The notes under the pieces: generated by a model
The model's database searches: none
Seen by the model: only the letters and a program-made list of their open reading frames with translations
What the model was told of the DNA's origin: nothing
From: Rhyzopertha dominica
Lineage: Eukaryota; Arthropoda; Insecta; Coleoptera; Bostrichidae
NCBI GenBank assembly: GCA_025024175.1
Contig: QCXZ01000137.1
Span: 62,336,911-62,400,910 of the forward strand
Reading direction: 5' to 3'
Length of the DNA: 64,000 nt
Translations under genes and position numbers: made by a program
In this document: piece by piece, positions 11,479 through 22,334 of the stretch
Layout of the letters: each line of letters opens with the position of its first letter
Position numbering within the stretch: the stretch's first letter is position 1

Positions 11479-12141
11479 TCAGCATCCAAGTGGCGCTGAG
11501 AGCCTTGGAAAACACAATTATACACTGCAAGGTGGCAAATAAATGCCTAGATAATACACAAAAGAGTTATTCTGGAGTGGGTCCCTGGACACCAGGGATT
11601 GAGGGCGATGGCAGAGCAGATATACATAGTAGTAAAAAGGGGAGCTAAAGGCCCATTAGCATGGGCCTAAGCCTAACTGTGCAGTGGTATATCAGTCTGC
11701 ACGGTGGTAAGTCAGAGAATTACCTAAAAAGGAACATCATCAACTTTCTGAATGGAGTCCCCGTACTGCGACAATCGCATATATTTACGTATGTTCATAT
11801 GGCGTTCCTCCCAAGTAAAAGTTACAAAAATAGCAGGACTGATGCTGTTTAAGGAACATTGATCTAGAATAATTGCAGTATATGATGCTACATGTCGAAA
11901 AGTAGGATAAACTTTCTGCCATATTCTGTCTGTGAATATCCAGATCTTATTGGAAAAAACAAACGTTTTTTGGGATACCAAGCGGAACCTGAAAAGATTG
12001 CACAAGCACCCATCGACTGTATCATCAACTTTATTGAGAAGACTGGATTAATGGGGCAATACCTCTGAGGAGATACTAGGGACACAATAAACTGAAGCTT
12101 CAGTTTATACGGGCACTCAACAGCTCAATACCACATCCTGT

Positions 12142-12330
12142 GCTATAATAATAATTATAAATAATGTGTTCATAAATTCAGTTGTCTATCTATATATGGC
12201 AGTAAACAGACAAGAGTTCTTTTAGAAAGCCTAATGTTTGGACGTGACTAATATTTCGGAATTTCAGTTAACACTGCATTATTTGAAATAATAGCAATCG
12301 CTTTATTATAATTGCTCTCAACGATAACAA
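12142..12330 (+). repeat. Right copy of the ~185-bp direct repeat flanking the LINE
   Basis: It matches 9050-9237 in the same orientation and starts just after the last LINE-derived sequence, whose TA-rich tail (TATAATAATAATTATAAATA) sits at the junction. Both copies have diverged, consistent with the age of the decayed LINE. Confidence 0.55.
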
Positions 12331-13314
12331 TGGGTAAAAATTCACTGAAGTTTGTTTTTATTTTCTATTTATACTTTATATTAAATGATCCAAAATAACA
12401 CTCTCACATCATTGGTGTATTAAATAAGAAAATTCATTAAACGCTATTATCTGAAACACAAAGTGATTCTTTCATTATTCACTATTATTGCTAATTCGAG
12501 AAATGATCAAATTGCTTTATTTTATTTGTTTAATTTTTAAGAATGGCAAATTGAAACAGATAAATAAACAAATACTTCTCCGAAAAAAAAACAATTGGGT
12601 AGCTAAATAGCTGTCACCCTAAAAACAAATTTAAATTTTCGTTTTTGTCTGAACGGTGTATTTCGCATAGAACCTGAAAGCAAGGACCACCCATACGCAA
12701 TTATTTCCCCACTCGTTTTCTATCCTCACGAACCGCAAAAACATTTCCACGCGTTCAATCCTAAAAGGAGCACTTACAAAAACCATTCGCTCTTTGGTTG
12801 GGGTTGAAGTTCGATATCGTGCCACCAACTTACGATCTGATCGCATGGCGTTTCATTATAAAATGGGAATTACTTAAGAGGAAGAATTGTCGCGTCGCTG
12901 GTATAAAGCGCCAGATGAGCTTTCTGCGTAAATCCGAGGGGTGAAAATTGCCTCGATGGAAAAGTACGATAATGCTAAATTTTAATAGCGAAGCTTTCTG
13001 GGCAGTACATAAGTTAACGTCCATGTTTAATCAGTAGATTTATTCACTTGTATTTCTTATAATGAAATAAAATGTTAAAAGGTTCTTTGATTGCATTAAC
13101 AGCACAAAAACGGACGATTCTCATGCTCAGTAGCGGCGCATAAATATTTGTATTGTGTAATCTGCACAATTTCATAAACAAAAAAAAATAGGATAGTAAG
13201 ATCTGTTCCTTAGAATCGGATTGACCTTGGGTTTGCCCTAGGTGGTGGCTTATGGTCTGTAGGCATGTCCAAACAACTTTTTTTGTGTAGGGTTACTAGA
13301 GCGGTGCACCTAAG
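12331..13314. other. No identifiable feature
   Basis: AT-rich, with two short open frames (12.6-13.0 kb) of no recognisable content. Confidence 0.35.
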
Positions 13315-14010
13315 ATCAAAATGGTACCTAAAAATTCGATTTTCTCCTGGGTGTCGCTGACTATGACGGACATCGGTGTAAAAAAATCGATTTTGCTTCA
13401 AGGGTGTGTTTCAATGTAATGTTTTTATGGCGAGTATGATGGTACAATAGCACATTGTCAAATCTGGATTAAGACCATGACGGACTTATACCATGGTACC
13501 TAATGGCGCAAAAAATTGATTTTGCTTCATGGGTGTCGTTGAACGTAATATTTGATGCTGAGTATGAAGTTTTATGTCAAATTTGGGTTATGATTATGAC
13601 GGGCATGTATCATGGTACCTAAAGGTGCGAAAATTCGATTTTGCTTCATAGATGTCGCTAAATGTATTTTTGTTGCGAAGTATGATGGTTTATGTTAAAT
13701 TTAGATTTAGATTACGACGGACATATACCATGGTACCCAAAGGTGCAAATAATTCTTTTGCTTAATGGATGTCGTTTAATGTGATTTTTAACTGTGAGTT
13801 TGATGTCAAGTAATTTGGATTGTCTTTGTTGTCTTTGAACGCGACTATCATGTTGTATATCAAATTTTGATAAAGGTTATGACTAACAGCATGGTACTTA
13901 AAGGTACAAACATTCCATTTTGTTTCATGAGTGTCGTCGAACGTGATTTTTAAGCTTGTCAAATTTGGATTATAACAAAGGCTATGAAGGACATGCCCCA
14001 TAGTACCTAA
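13315..14010. repeat. Tandem repeat, ~118-bp unit, about six degenerate copies
   Basis: The marker ATGGTACC (or one-base variants) starts at 13321, 13493, 13612, 13730, 13891 and 14000. Between markers each unit repeats the same order: GCAAAAATTCGATTTTGCTTC, then GGGTGTCGTTGAACGT, then GAGTATGATGGTTTATGTCAA, then a TGACGGACAT-type segment. Two intervals (172 and 161 bp) are longer through local insertions, the others are 109-119 bp. It is a small satellite or minisatellite with no coding sense. Confidence 0.8.
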
Positions 14011-15855
14011 AGTCTAAACTATAACATTAAATATTGATCTTCGTCCATTGGGTAAAGCTGGCGACACCCATGGATTGCAATTAATTCTTTTCGTATGGAT
14101 TGTATCAATTAATAAGTAGTCTAATAACTGCCACAAATCAATAATAACAAAACCACTTAAAATAGCGACTGTCAATAATATTTAAGACTTTTTATACTGC
14201 ATAGTTGCGATTTGCAGGTTACTATACCACTGTCTTTGTTGCGAATTGAACTGTAGGTACCATCACTATTTTTATGTCGTCTTTTGTTTTAAAGCTATGG
14301 CCACCTTTTGAATTATCTAACATTTCTTCAGTTCCCAATATCTCGCTTGTGTGCATAGATACAAAAACAGCTGTGTAGACGTTTTTATAGATATTTTTAC
14401 TCTGAATCCAGTGCAGTATTCAGAATTTTTTTAGGGAGTCACATTTTTTGAGTTAATAAGTATCACACTTGCATTTTTTGTAATTAAAACCATAGTGGAC
14501 TTTACAATGGTTGAAAAGATCTATTTTTTCTGATCAAAAAAACATACACATTAGAGAATTATTTTTATTAATTTTGGTATTACTCCGATTTTTTCTAGTT
14601 AAGGTGTTAAGTTTTTTGTCAAAATGGTAGTAAATAATGTGATGGTAAACAATGCATGGTTTAGGTTAGGTTATCTCCTAACAAACAATGATTTTCATTA
14701 GTCACGTGGCATCTCGATTACCGATAAGAGAACTGCATGAGCAGAGCGCCTATTTTTTAAATAAATTAAAATGTTTACTTAGTACAAATTATAACGTGTT
14801 ATTATAGCCTCCTAGATGTAAACATAGTGTCTAATTAAATTATTAAAACAAACTGAATAAATAATGGAATTATTGAACATAAACCCAACAATACACACAT
14901 TTTCTTAATTAGATAAATGGGTCTTTTTGTCTATAGCAAAGCCAACTGCAGTTTCCATTTTAACAATACGCCACAGGATGGAAAATAAACATATCCATCA
15001 AGAATGTTTGCTAATTTTTTAATATCTACATTCCTAAGCAAGCTTATTCAAAAGTTAGTTGTAGCTTTAAAACAAAAGACTATATAAAAATGGCGATGAT
15101 GCAGCTCAGCCCACAACAAAAAAGTAACAGTAATATCCGATAAATAATGTATTTTGACTTGCTAGTGTTGTCCCGAAAATATACAAACAATTCCTGAACT
15201 TTTCCCTATTACCAGTTCGTGGTTTGTAAAGTACCGATTAATTGCAATAGTAGTAAAGTAACACAGAAGAGACAAATATTTTATTTTACCTACAACATAT
15301 TATTTCTAAAAGCAGTAAATGCAACTGTATTTTTTATAATGTGGTCAAGAAACTTTGTAACTCAATAAATTAAATGACTTTAATATTCGTTTTACTTACG
15401 GTTCTCATAGTCATATTCATGAAAGTAAACGGCGTAGTCTGGATATTATTACTCAGTTTGACGTCGTCTGCTTTCCTAATATGCATTTATCCATATTAGA
15501 CGCGCATCATGACTTGTATCACGCCTCCGTTAACCCTTGAAATGCACGGGCAAATCAGATTTGCATATTTGTAGCCGCCAACACGGGTTCAGTTAAACAA
15601 GAATATTGGATGTAGATGTAAACAATGTTACCTTAGAAAAGCCCGCGAAGCCAGGATAAGTTTCCAACAGGGATTTCACTTGCATGTAAGTACTATAATA
15701 TACCACTGTTAATAATTAAAATTTCTTGCAAATAATAGGGATGTACTAACTTGATAAAATATAAAGTCAAATGTTATGCTTCCAGGCCCTTGACAATTAA
15801 AATTCAAATTGATTTTCAGAAAAAATAATAGCTAGCTATACACGACAGTGATAAC
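14011..15855. other. No identifiable feature
   Basis: AT-rich DNA without supported exons, repeats or RNAs. Confidence 0.35.
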
Positions 15856-16253
15856 CTGTTCACAGAACTATAAAGTTACGTCATCAATTAGTGTGAAGTC
15901 ACTTGTCTTCATTGTTGCCAAGCAAAACAAAGCCTTACCAAGTTTATCCTTAAAATGGTCGTAATGAACGAGTAGAAGCAGGTAATACTTGTAATACCTT
16001 ATAGTATAGTACAGTTCAGTTGTGTCAAGTTGTACATATTATATAAAAAACGAAGTGCCGATTGTCAGCGTTAACTGTCTCTGACAACCTTAAACATGTC
16101 AACATGCTATGAAGGAAAAGTATTTGACAACATTGTACACTCATGCCAATATAAATCAGTTCTGTCATTTTCTTTGCGTTGTGCTCAGGGGTACCTCATG
16201 GTGTGGTAATAGAATACGTCATTGATGACGTAGCTTTAAAGTCTATGAACAGC
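15856..16253. mobile_element. MITE, copy A of a family also at 60.1-60.9 kb
   Basis: The terminal inverted repeats are about 30 bp. The left end has GTTCACAGAACTATAAAGTT then ACGTCATCA, and the reverse complement of the right end has GTTCATAGACTTTAAAGCT then ACGTCATCA. Subterminal blocks (GTGAAGTCACTTGTCTTCAT, TACCAAGTTTA, GAAGGAAAAGTATTTGACAA) recur in the same order at 60121-60946. It has no coding capacity, so it is non-autonomous. The target duplication is not clean enough to name the superfamily. Confidence 0.7.
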
Positions 16254-16409
16254 TATATAGCTCTTTATCAAATGATCAGCTGAATCCGTTAGATTAATGT
16301 TGTGTTGCTCAAAAGACAATATTAGTTATTTAAAAAAATAATTAATAAATGATGCAACATGAAATCATGAATACATTTTTAATTTTAATAACAGCACATA
16401 CTTATACAC

Positions 16410-17918
16410 ATAAGACACACTGGCGGCTCCTCAGGGTAGGCAAGGTAGGCACCGCCTACCTTTCAATTTCAGTCAACAATGCCATAAAAAATAAATAATA
16501 ATCAGCTAGAAATTTTATTTTTTTTTAATGCAATTTGTTTTTATACCAGTATTTATTTAATATTTCATCTCTTTACCCATACCGCTCAATTATGAACCGC
16601 GTTATTACGGCGAACGCATATAGATGCGTTGCAGGCGGAATGATCGGCCGCCTACTAAAAACTTTGTATGGACTCGGGCTATACGCATTCATTGAGTCAT
16701 TGAGAGATTATAAATTATACTGAATAGGAATAAAAATAAATGATTAGCATGACCAATAAAATACACATACTCCAAGATCGAAGACAATAATAATAATTGC
16801 CTATACTATTATACGAGTATAGGCGGTGAGCGAATGCCGCTTTGCAGCGCCTCGCAGCGGGTAACTCACACATTTTTGGTGGGTAATCCTAACCTACAGC
16901 CTTCTGTCAAAAAGCGGTTTAATCACGGAAAATAGATACAGTGATATATTTTGGGTTACAAAGCATAAAATTTGATCATTGCACTGACGGGATATATAAA
17001 GATAGTAACCGGCAATACTGGTAATTATACAGAATACCGTACTTTCGCCAAATAAAGTGAAATTTTGCACACTCCTAGAATACAGTCTTTCGTAACATGA
17101 ATATCCGTTTCTTGGGGTCACATCTTATTTTCGAAGTGAGTTTCTTCCTGTAGGTACTGCATAGTGTGACATGCTTCTTTGATGGTTCCTTTATATTTAC
17201 GTTCGGTCGTGTCACGCGAATGTTTTCATACTACTCAAAAAAAAAACGGGTTAAGCACCAAAATGAAACCACACTCTCGAGTCGCGAAACCACACAGCAT
17301 AGGAACAACAATGGTGCGTTGTACCGCAGGTCCACGATAAAAACTCATTTTTCAAAAACCAGACGCAACCGCAGTAAATTCATTTCAGATTCATCTTCCG
17401 AGGGCAATGTTTTAATTGTGTGCAAAACTCGGCGATTGCTCGGTATTCTGCACAATTAGCGCAATATTAAGTAGAATGCCATACCTACGCATTTTCTCTG
17501 AGGATGCTACTAATCCACAATTTGCGACGTTCTTCTTCATGAGGTTTGGATGGAAAGCAGTAAAATTTAACCGATTTGTCTGTGTTTGCATAACTGTTAC
17601 AGTCCACAACACAGCAATTTTGTTTACTTGCACGCAAAGAGCGTACATATTTTTCAGCAGTCTTGTTGATTACTGTCAAAGAATATATCTACTGGTGTAA
17701 TTCTTTGATCACTAGACATACATAAATAAGAGAATTAGTTAAGTTGGGCTACAGTAATTGCAGCATACACCATACAGCTGACTGCTGACAGCAACTGACA
17801 GCAAATGTGTTTACCCTACAGTAAACTGTAGTTTACCCACCAAAAATGCTAAGTTTCACCGATGGTGGCGCCATTCGCTCATCGCCTATTCTACTTGAAG
17901 GCCGCCACTGATAAGACA
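16410..17918. mobile_element. hAT-type DNA transposon with perfect 8-bp target duplication
   Basis: The element (16418-17910) has ends CACTGGCGGC on the left and, reverse complemented, CAGTGGCGGC on the right. It is flanked on both sides by the 8-bp direct repeat ATAAGACA (16410-16417 and 17911-17918). An 8-bp duplication with CAGTGG-type termini fits the hAT superfamily; P elements also make 8-bp duplications. Inside are a second pair of inverted blocks (16817-16886 with 17833-17890, sharing AGGCGGTGAGCGAATG and CATTTTTGGTGGGTAA) and a THAP-domain remnant. About 400 extra bases between the outer left end and the inner inverted block suggest a further insertion. Confidence 0.8.
17485..17679 (-). 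pseudogene. THAP-type zinc-finger remnant of the transposase
   Basis: The frame contains CCVVDCNSYANTDKSVKFYC then FPSKPHEEERRKLWISSI. That is the N-terminal half of a THAP domain: C-x-x-x-C, a short linker, a Phe-x-x-Phe-Pro-like turn and the basic RR-x-W helix. The second metal pair (C-x2-H) is lost beyond a frame break. THAP domains are DNA-binding modules of P-element transposases and of the hAT proteins related to the 52-kDa inhibitor-of-PKR repressor. Lying inside an element with an 8-bp duplication, it is best read as the transposase N-terminus. The catalytic part is not recognisable. Confidence 0.6.
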
Positions 17919-18452
17919 TAATACAATACTGAACTAAACCTGATGAAGAGTTCCATTATAAAAGTCAGCGACACCTAATAAGTAGGTTTCAAAATCTTCA
18001 TTGTTCATACAGGTCCTTATTAATTCGGCACTGAAAATTTTCTTGTTTCTGAAACAATTTTTCTTGAAATATGCAATCTAATACGCCTTTTACTTCCACA
18101 TCCAACGGACGGGAAGTATTATATCCGAAAAAAAATTCAATAATTTTTATTTGCTCGTTCTGTGTATTTGTGTCTGTGGTTTTGGTTGTGGACACGATAA
18201 CTTTCGAAAAACTTAATATATGAACTTTAGCAAACGTGTGAATCTCAATTCGCTCTCATAAATTTTCGGTGCAGCAAACTGTTTAGAAGATATTAGCAAA
18301 AAAAGCGTCACTTAAAGAAAACGGTTTTTCCTAAATATTTCCGAATATATTTAATATATTCAAAAAATGAAAATGCCATCATATAGGAAATAAAATTTCT
18401 CACAAAAAGTGTCTTAGAAAATTTATTCAAAATTTTGACATTTTCAAAATAT
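17919..18452. other. No identifiable feature
   Basis: AT-rich flank of the Gypsy element. Confidence 0.35.
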
Positions 18453-18636
18453 TGTTACGGTTTTTATAAAGCGTGAGCCCCGACGATTTAAAGGAAACCA
18501 CAATTACTAATGAACACTACTTTTATTTACTAATTTCAATAACTAAGAAACGTATTTCTACTACACGTCGCTGTCGCGCTGACAGGATCCCTCCCTTCCT
18601 TTTTGTGTCGACACGAATCTACTAGATCGCATTACA
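18453..18636 (-). repeat. 3' LTR of the Gypsy element
   Basis: 184 bp, in element orientation TGTAATGCGATC...CCGTAACA. It is preceded by a purine-rich tract and followed by the ATAT target duplication. Unusually short for a Gypsy LTR. Close identity with 24222-24404 means a fairly recent insertion despite the internal damage. Confidence 0.92.
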
Positions 18637-19152
18637 CTGCCCCCGTCTAAAAGATCGTTCGTCTCGGACACCTCTAGTGTACGGTGCCAGGCGATCCAGA
18701 TGCACCACCTTCAGTTTTCCTTTGGGCTGCCGCTGAATCCGGTATACCACGTCGTTAATCCTCTTGATGACCGTATACGGACCCTCCCAATTGGGTTGAA
18801 GCTTCGGACAACGACCTTTCTTCCTGTGGGGATTAAACAGCCACACGAGGTGTCCGACCCTGAATCCCAACGAATTCGCCCTGAGGTCGTACCAAGTCTT
18901 CATCTGATCACTTGCTAATTTAATGCTGCCTTTTGTCAGATCATGGATATCGTATAGGGCCTCTTATCAGGCGTTCCGAAGGTGAGATCACATGGCAGCC
19001 GTAGTTCCCGACCAAACAGAATTTTAGCTGAAGTTTGGTTTGTTGATTCGTGTACCGCCGCTCTATACGCCAACGAAAACAAAGATAAATGACGGTCCCA
19101 ATCTTTCTGATGCTGGTCAACTACTTTGAATAAATGTTTTTCCATGGTTTGA
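18622..19152 (-). pseudogene. Gypsy integrase, C-terminal half
   Basis: Frames from 19145 to 18936 continue the integrase core (MEKHLFKVVDQHQKDWDRHL, then AYRAAVHESTNQTSAKILFG), the segment around the last catalytic Glu and the family's A-R-H-S-TG-SP--LFGRE block. 18903-18622 follows with FRVGHLVWLFNP and WEGPYTVIKRINDVVYRI, the GPY/F module, and ends at the polypurine tract. The 5' half lies at 20074-20723, beyond the inserted TTAA element; the reading frame joins exactly across it. Confidence 0.85.
18637..18655 (-). promoter_or_regulatory. Polypurine tract
   Basis: The minus strand reads AGACGGGGGCAG directly against the TGTAATG start of the 3' LTR. This is the expected site of plus-strand priming in reverse transcription. 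Confidence 0.75.
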
Positions 19153-19156
19153 TTAA

Positions 19157-20073
19157 GAGGGGCGTTTACCTAGAGCGAATCGGGTCATTTTAAGCACCTA
19201 CCGTTTTACATTTTACCGAGTTATTAGAAACTTTTTCGAAGTGAAATTTCGACATGGTAATAACAAATGATGTAGCTACAACGTGGAGTTCGAGTTTTTT
19301 CTGAATTTGGTACAGTAATGTAAATATTTGTTGTTATATTTTGCTTAAAAATGCGTATTTTTGGCGAGCTATTTCTCGAAAACTAAGGCACATAAACGAA
19401 AAATTCGAACTCCACGTTGTAGCTACATATTTCTTTGTACACTACCAAAAATATGTGCACGATAAATGAGTAAAAACGTTCAAAAAATCTAAAACCGCAA
19501 NCCCCTTCGCACAAGTCCGTTACGAGAGCAGACTGCGAATGCCCATCCCCACGAGGTCCGTCGCGTGGTATCCACTGAACAGTGAGGCTAAGATACAATC
19601 CTGTCGGGAATGATCGAGCGGTATACGATCTATTCCGATATGACTGGATTTCTAAGATTGTATGTCTAATTAGTAATTACACGGGACAAGTTTAACGTTA
19701 AAAGCTCTTTCACATTAATTTACTGTCTGCCGAAGCAATGGGGAGGCGGAAGGAAAATTGTTATAAAAGTTCCTACAGAAATCATGTAGTTAGAATGAAA
19801 TGTTGTATAGTTCATATTTACAGAAATAAATGGGTTGTTCCATATTTTGAATAACCTGGTATAATATCATAGTAAGTTACTAATACCTTGCTTACATTTT
19901 TATGCACACCCTACGGTCAGCAATTGTCCGAATATTAGTTTAGCCCGTCTGTTGCTCGTACGATCTTTGCGCGATGTCAACCTATCGGCTACCCTCTTGC
20001 GTCTCATGTCCCGCTGGTAATATGGGTTGCATAGTTTACATTTCTGCCCGATCGCTCCAAGTAAATGCCCCTC
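19157..20073. mobile_element. 917-bp TTAA-flanked (piggyBac-type) non-autonomous element inside the integrase
   Basis: Both sides carry TTAA (19153-19156 and 20074-20077). The ends are inverted repeats: GAGGGGCGTTTACCTAGAGC on the left, GAGGGGCATTTACTTGGAGC on the right. Removing the element and one TTAA restores the integrase frame through the residues G-M-A-E-R-F-N-Q-T-M. TTAA duplication is the signature of piggyBac-type transposition. No transposase is present. An internal hairpin occupies 19270-19431. Confidence 0.88.
19274..19430. repeat. Internal hairpin of the TTAA element
   Basis: ATGTAGCTACAACGTGGAGT (about 19270) and its exact inverted copy (about 19410-19430) form arms of roughly 24-30 bp around a ~100-base loop. 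Confidence 0.8.
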
Positions 20074-20723
20074 TTAAACCGTTCGGCCATTCCATCCGAC
20101 TGGGGGTGCAGAGGTGCTGTGCATTTCCAGTGGAAGTCCATAACGACAGATCCAATTTCCTACCAGCGCTCGGGCAACGGTTACTGCTTCCTGGTTGGGT
20201 AGGGCATTACTACCATGATGTATTTGTTTCCTGAGTTGGTAATTGGAAACGTTCCGGCAAAGTCGAAGGCAATCCTTTCAAATGTCGCGCCGACATTGTA
20301 TTGCTTCATGGTCTCTCGACTTCGTGTTTTAGGGCCCTTACTGGCAACACAAGTTTCACATCTCCGACACCAGGCCTCAACATCGCTCCAACTGTGTGCC
20401 CAATAGAAGCGTTCTCGTACTTTCCCTAAAGTTTTATTCACGCCTAGCTGTCCACCCAACGTCCCATCATGGATTTCTCGCAATACTACTCTTACCCGAG
20501 ATTTGGGTAGGACCAACTGCATCGTGACTGTTCTGACATCTGCACTCTCCCATACTCGTTTTAGTAGGCCATTTTCTACGACAAGGGAGTCCCATTGAGC
20601 CCACAACGCTTTTAGAGTCGGGCTTTTATCAGAAATTGCTTGCCAGTGGGGTCTTGGATCGCCTCGCTCCTTGCATTCCAGAATAGGACTAATATCTGGG
20701 TCCTTCAGTTGTTCTGCTCTCAT
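20074..20723 (-). pseudogene. Gypsy integrase, N-terminal half
   Basis: Residues from 20723 downward include the zinc-binding domain (REIHDGTLGGQLGVNKTL, then CRRCETCVASKG) and the start of the catalytic core (FERIAFDFAGTFPITNSGNK, YIMVVM). The HHCC zinc motif is damaged: the second His, usually in GGHLG, is Gln here. After VVM the frame shifts at about 20185; the following frame (LPNQEAVTVARALVGNWICR, then GLPLEMHS) runs to a deletion before LHPQSDGMAERF at the TTAA insertion site. Upstream, 20724-20862 links to RNase H with NADALSRRPCPSDCKHCSRK. Confidence 0.88.
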
Positions 20724-20862
20724 CTCAGCGGTGGTCCATCCATTCTGAGGCCTGAAAGACTAATCTTTCTACCACTCTAATTTTGGATGCTTCTTTCCGG
20801 CTGCAATGCTTACAGTCACTTGGACATGGCCGTCTGGACAGCGCATCAGCATTTTGATGTGT

Positions 20863-21315
20863 TCATCCTGGACGGTGTTTGACTTCAAAATCGTATTGGT
20901 GAAAACGCTCTAACCATCTGGCTGTCTGGCCCTCTGGGTTCTTCAAATTTAGCAGCCATTTCAATGCAGCGTGATCGGTCCAGATTTTCAAGTGTTGGTC
21001 ATACAAGTATTTATGGAAGTGTCCAACCGCTTTCACTATTACCAGCAACTCTCTTCTCGTCACGCAATAGTTCCTTTCTGGTTCAGAGAGAACCGCGCCG
21101 TAAAACTCGATGACCCTCTCTTCGCCATCTTGTACCTGCGACAAAACCGCCCCAATTCCATTGTTGCCGGCATCAGTGTCCAGAAGGTATTGTCCTTTCA
21201 ATCTTGGGTAGGAGAGTATCGGACCCGTGCACAACGAAGTCTTTAGTTTCCTGAATGCCAAGTCACTCTCTTGATTCCAAATGAAAGGTGTCTTTTCTTC
21301 GGTCAACTTTGACAA
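20863..21315 (-). pseudogene. Gypsy RNase H domain
   Basis: 150 residues: the tether (PFIWNQESDLAFRKLKTSL), then YLLDTDAGNNGIGAVLSQ with the first catalytic Asp, YCVTRRELLVIVKAVGHFHK with the Glu, and KIWTDHAALKWLLNLKNPEG with the next Asp. It is intact as a frame, though separated from RT by a frame change near 21310. Confidence 0.92.
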
Positions 21316-21878
21316 ATCTTCGGTAATATGTGCAAAGGCCCAAGAAGCTTTCTAAGTTTACGGTTGTCTCTCGGCTGGGGCCACTCTCGCACGGCGACAA
21401 TCTTCTCCGAATCGGTCTCAATTCCATTGCGTGAAACCACATGTCCCAAAAATTTTACTTCCTTTTGGAACAGATGGCACTTCTTGAGGTTAAGCTGGAG
21501 ATATGAGTTTCTTAGGCGACTGAAGATTTCTTTTCTTACTAAGCATGTTTTCCAGGTTAAGCCATGGAGGACTAGTTCCATCAATCTCTCAAATGTCGCC
21601 GGAGCATTACATAAGCCAAAAGGCATGACATTGAACTGATATAGACCGTTTCCAATAGAAAATGCTGTCTTCTCCTTATCTTCAGAGTGAATCCCAACCT
21701 GCCAATACCCACTCTTCAAATCCAGGGAAGAAAACCACTGAGATCCGGCGAGCATGCTAAGAGTGTCGTCGATACGTGGCAACTGGTAGCTGTCTTTCTT
21801 GGTCACGTCGTTCAGGCGCCGGTAATCAACGCAGAGGCGTGTAGATCCATCTTTCTTTGTCACCGAGACCACCGGTGA
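21303..21878 (-). pseudogene. Gypsy reverse transcriptase lacking the YxDD box
   Basis: The frame holds RLCVDYRRLNDVTKKDSYQL, SSLDLKSGYWQVGI, FNVMPFGLCNAPATFERLME and, further on, LNLKKCHLFQKEVKFLGHVV. Between WKTCLV and EIFSRLRNS the expected segment with the catalytic Y-L-D-D and the following helix is missing; only RK remains. About 20 codons are deleted in frame, so the enzyme cannot polymerise. The upstream RT fingers are in other frames to about 22.3 kb. Confidence 0.92.
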
Positions 21879-22334
21879 AGACCAAGGGCTTCAAGAGTCT
21901 TCGATGATCCCATCTTCTTTCATCTTCTCGGCCATTTTCGTCACCTCTTCTTGTTTTGCGAATGGAAGTCTTCTCGGTGGCTGTCTTATCGGTTTGACAT
22001 CGCCGGTGTTGATGCGCTTTCATCACGAACAAACATTAGGGCCTTTTGTAATTGATCGCCTTCGAGGTGTTTCCAATCATCCCGGAAGAATCCCTCTACT
22101 TCACTATCCTGACTCCTAGTTCTTCTTTGCTCACATGTCTCTTCCTCAGGAAACTCTTCTTCGCAACGAACAACTTGTAGTGCATAGTGATATCGCCCGA
22201 TGTGTTGTCTCTTCTTCAACGTGACTCGATTTTCACACAAATTAGCCACACGGGTAGAAATTCGCCTATCCCGGCCTCGACGAGTGCGCGTGCTATCATA
22301 ACCGGGGGTTCTTTTCTCATGTCTAGGTTACTTG

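Larger units (their letters stand above)
9238..12130 (+). mobile_element. 5'-truncated Jockey-clade LINE (RT and RNase H), decayed, with nested SINE
   Basis: Plus-strand frames follow a Jockey ORF2 in order. 9255-9300 gives SFKPYKFLGIDEIYPIM, the family's SFKPYKSPG-DGI-P block. 9300-9380 gives KGLEELVTSICRLYKASI. 9395-9500 gives MPKPGQ...KAFK...HRLLHRNQFPYQK. 9580-9640 gives AFENTSFDSIKRTVEK. After the SINE, 9910-10010 gives HITKENVVIKG then YTQGYADNITTL (the YADD motif now reads YADN). 10090-10140 gives FTRKRNIEQLKRPKIF. 10590-10690 gives KFLGV...KVASKATKALWVCK. 11480-11620 is an RNase H domain (QVALRALENTIIHCKVANKC then a WVPGHQGI-like stretch). 12000-12060 is the C-terminal block. Stops and frameshifts are frequent and the endonuclease is missing. 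10.83-11.47 kb does not read as LINE. Confidence 0.78.

Noticed and set aside
11661..11720. Similarity of SLTVQW in this plus-strand frame to SLTVQW in the minus frame at 19598
   Set aside because: Only about 16 bases are shared and the contexts are unrelated (LINE tail versus TTAA element); treated as coincidence.
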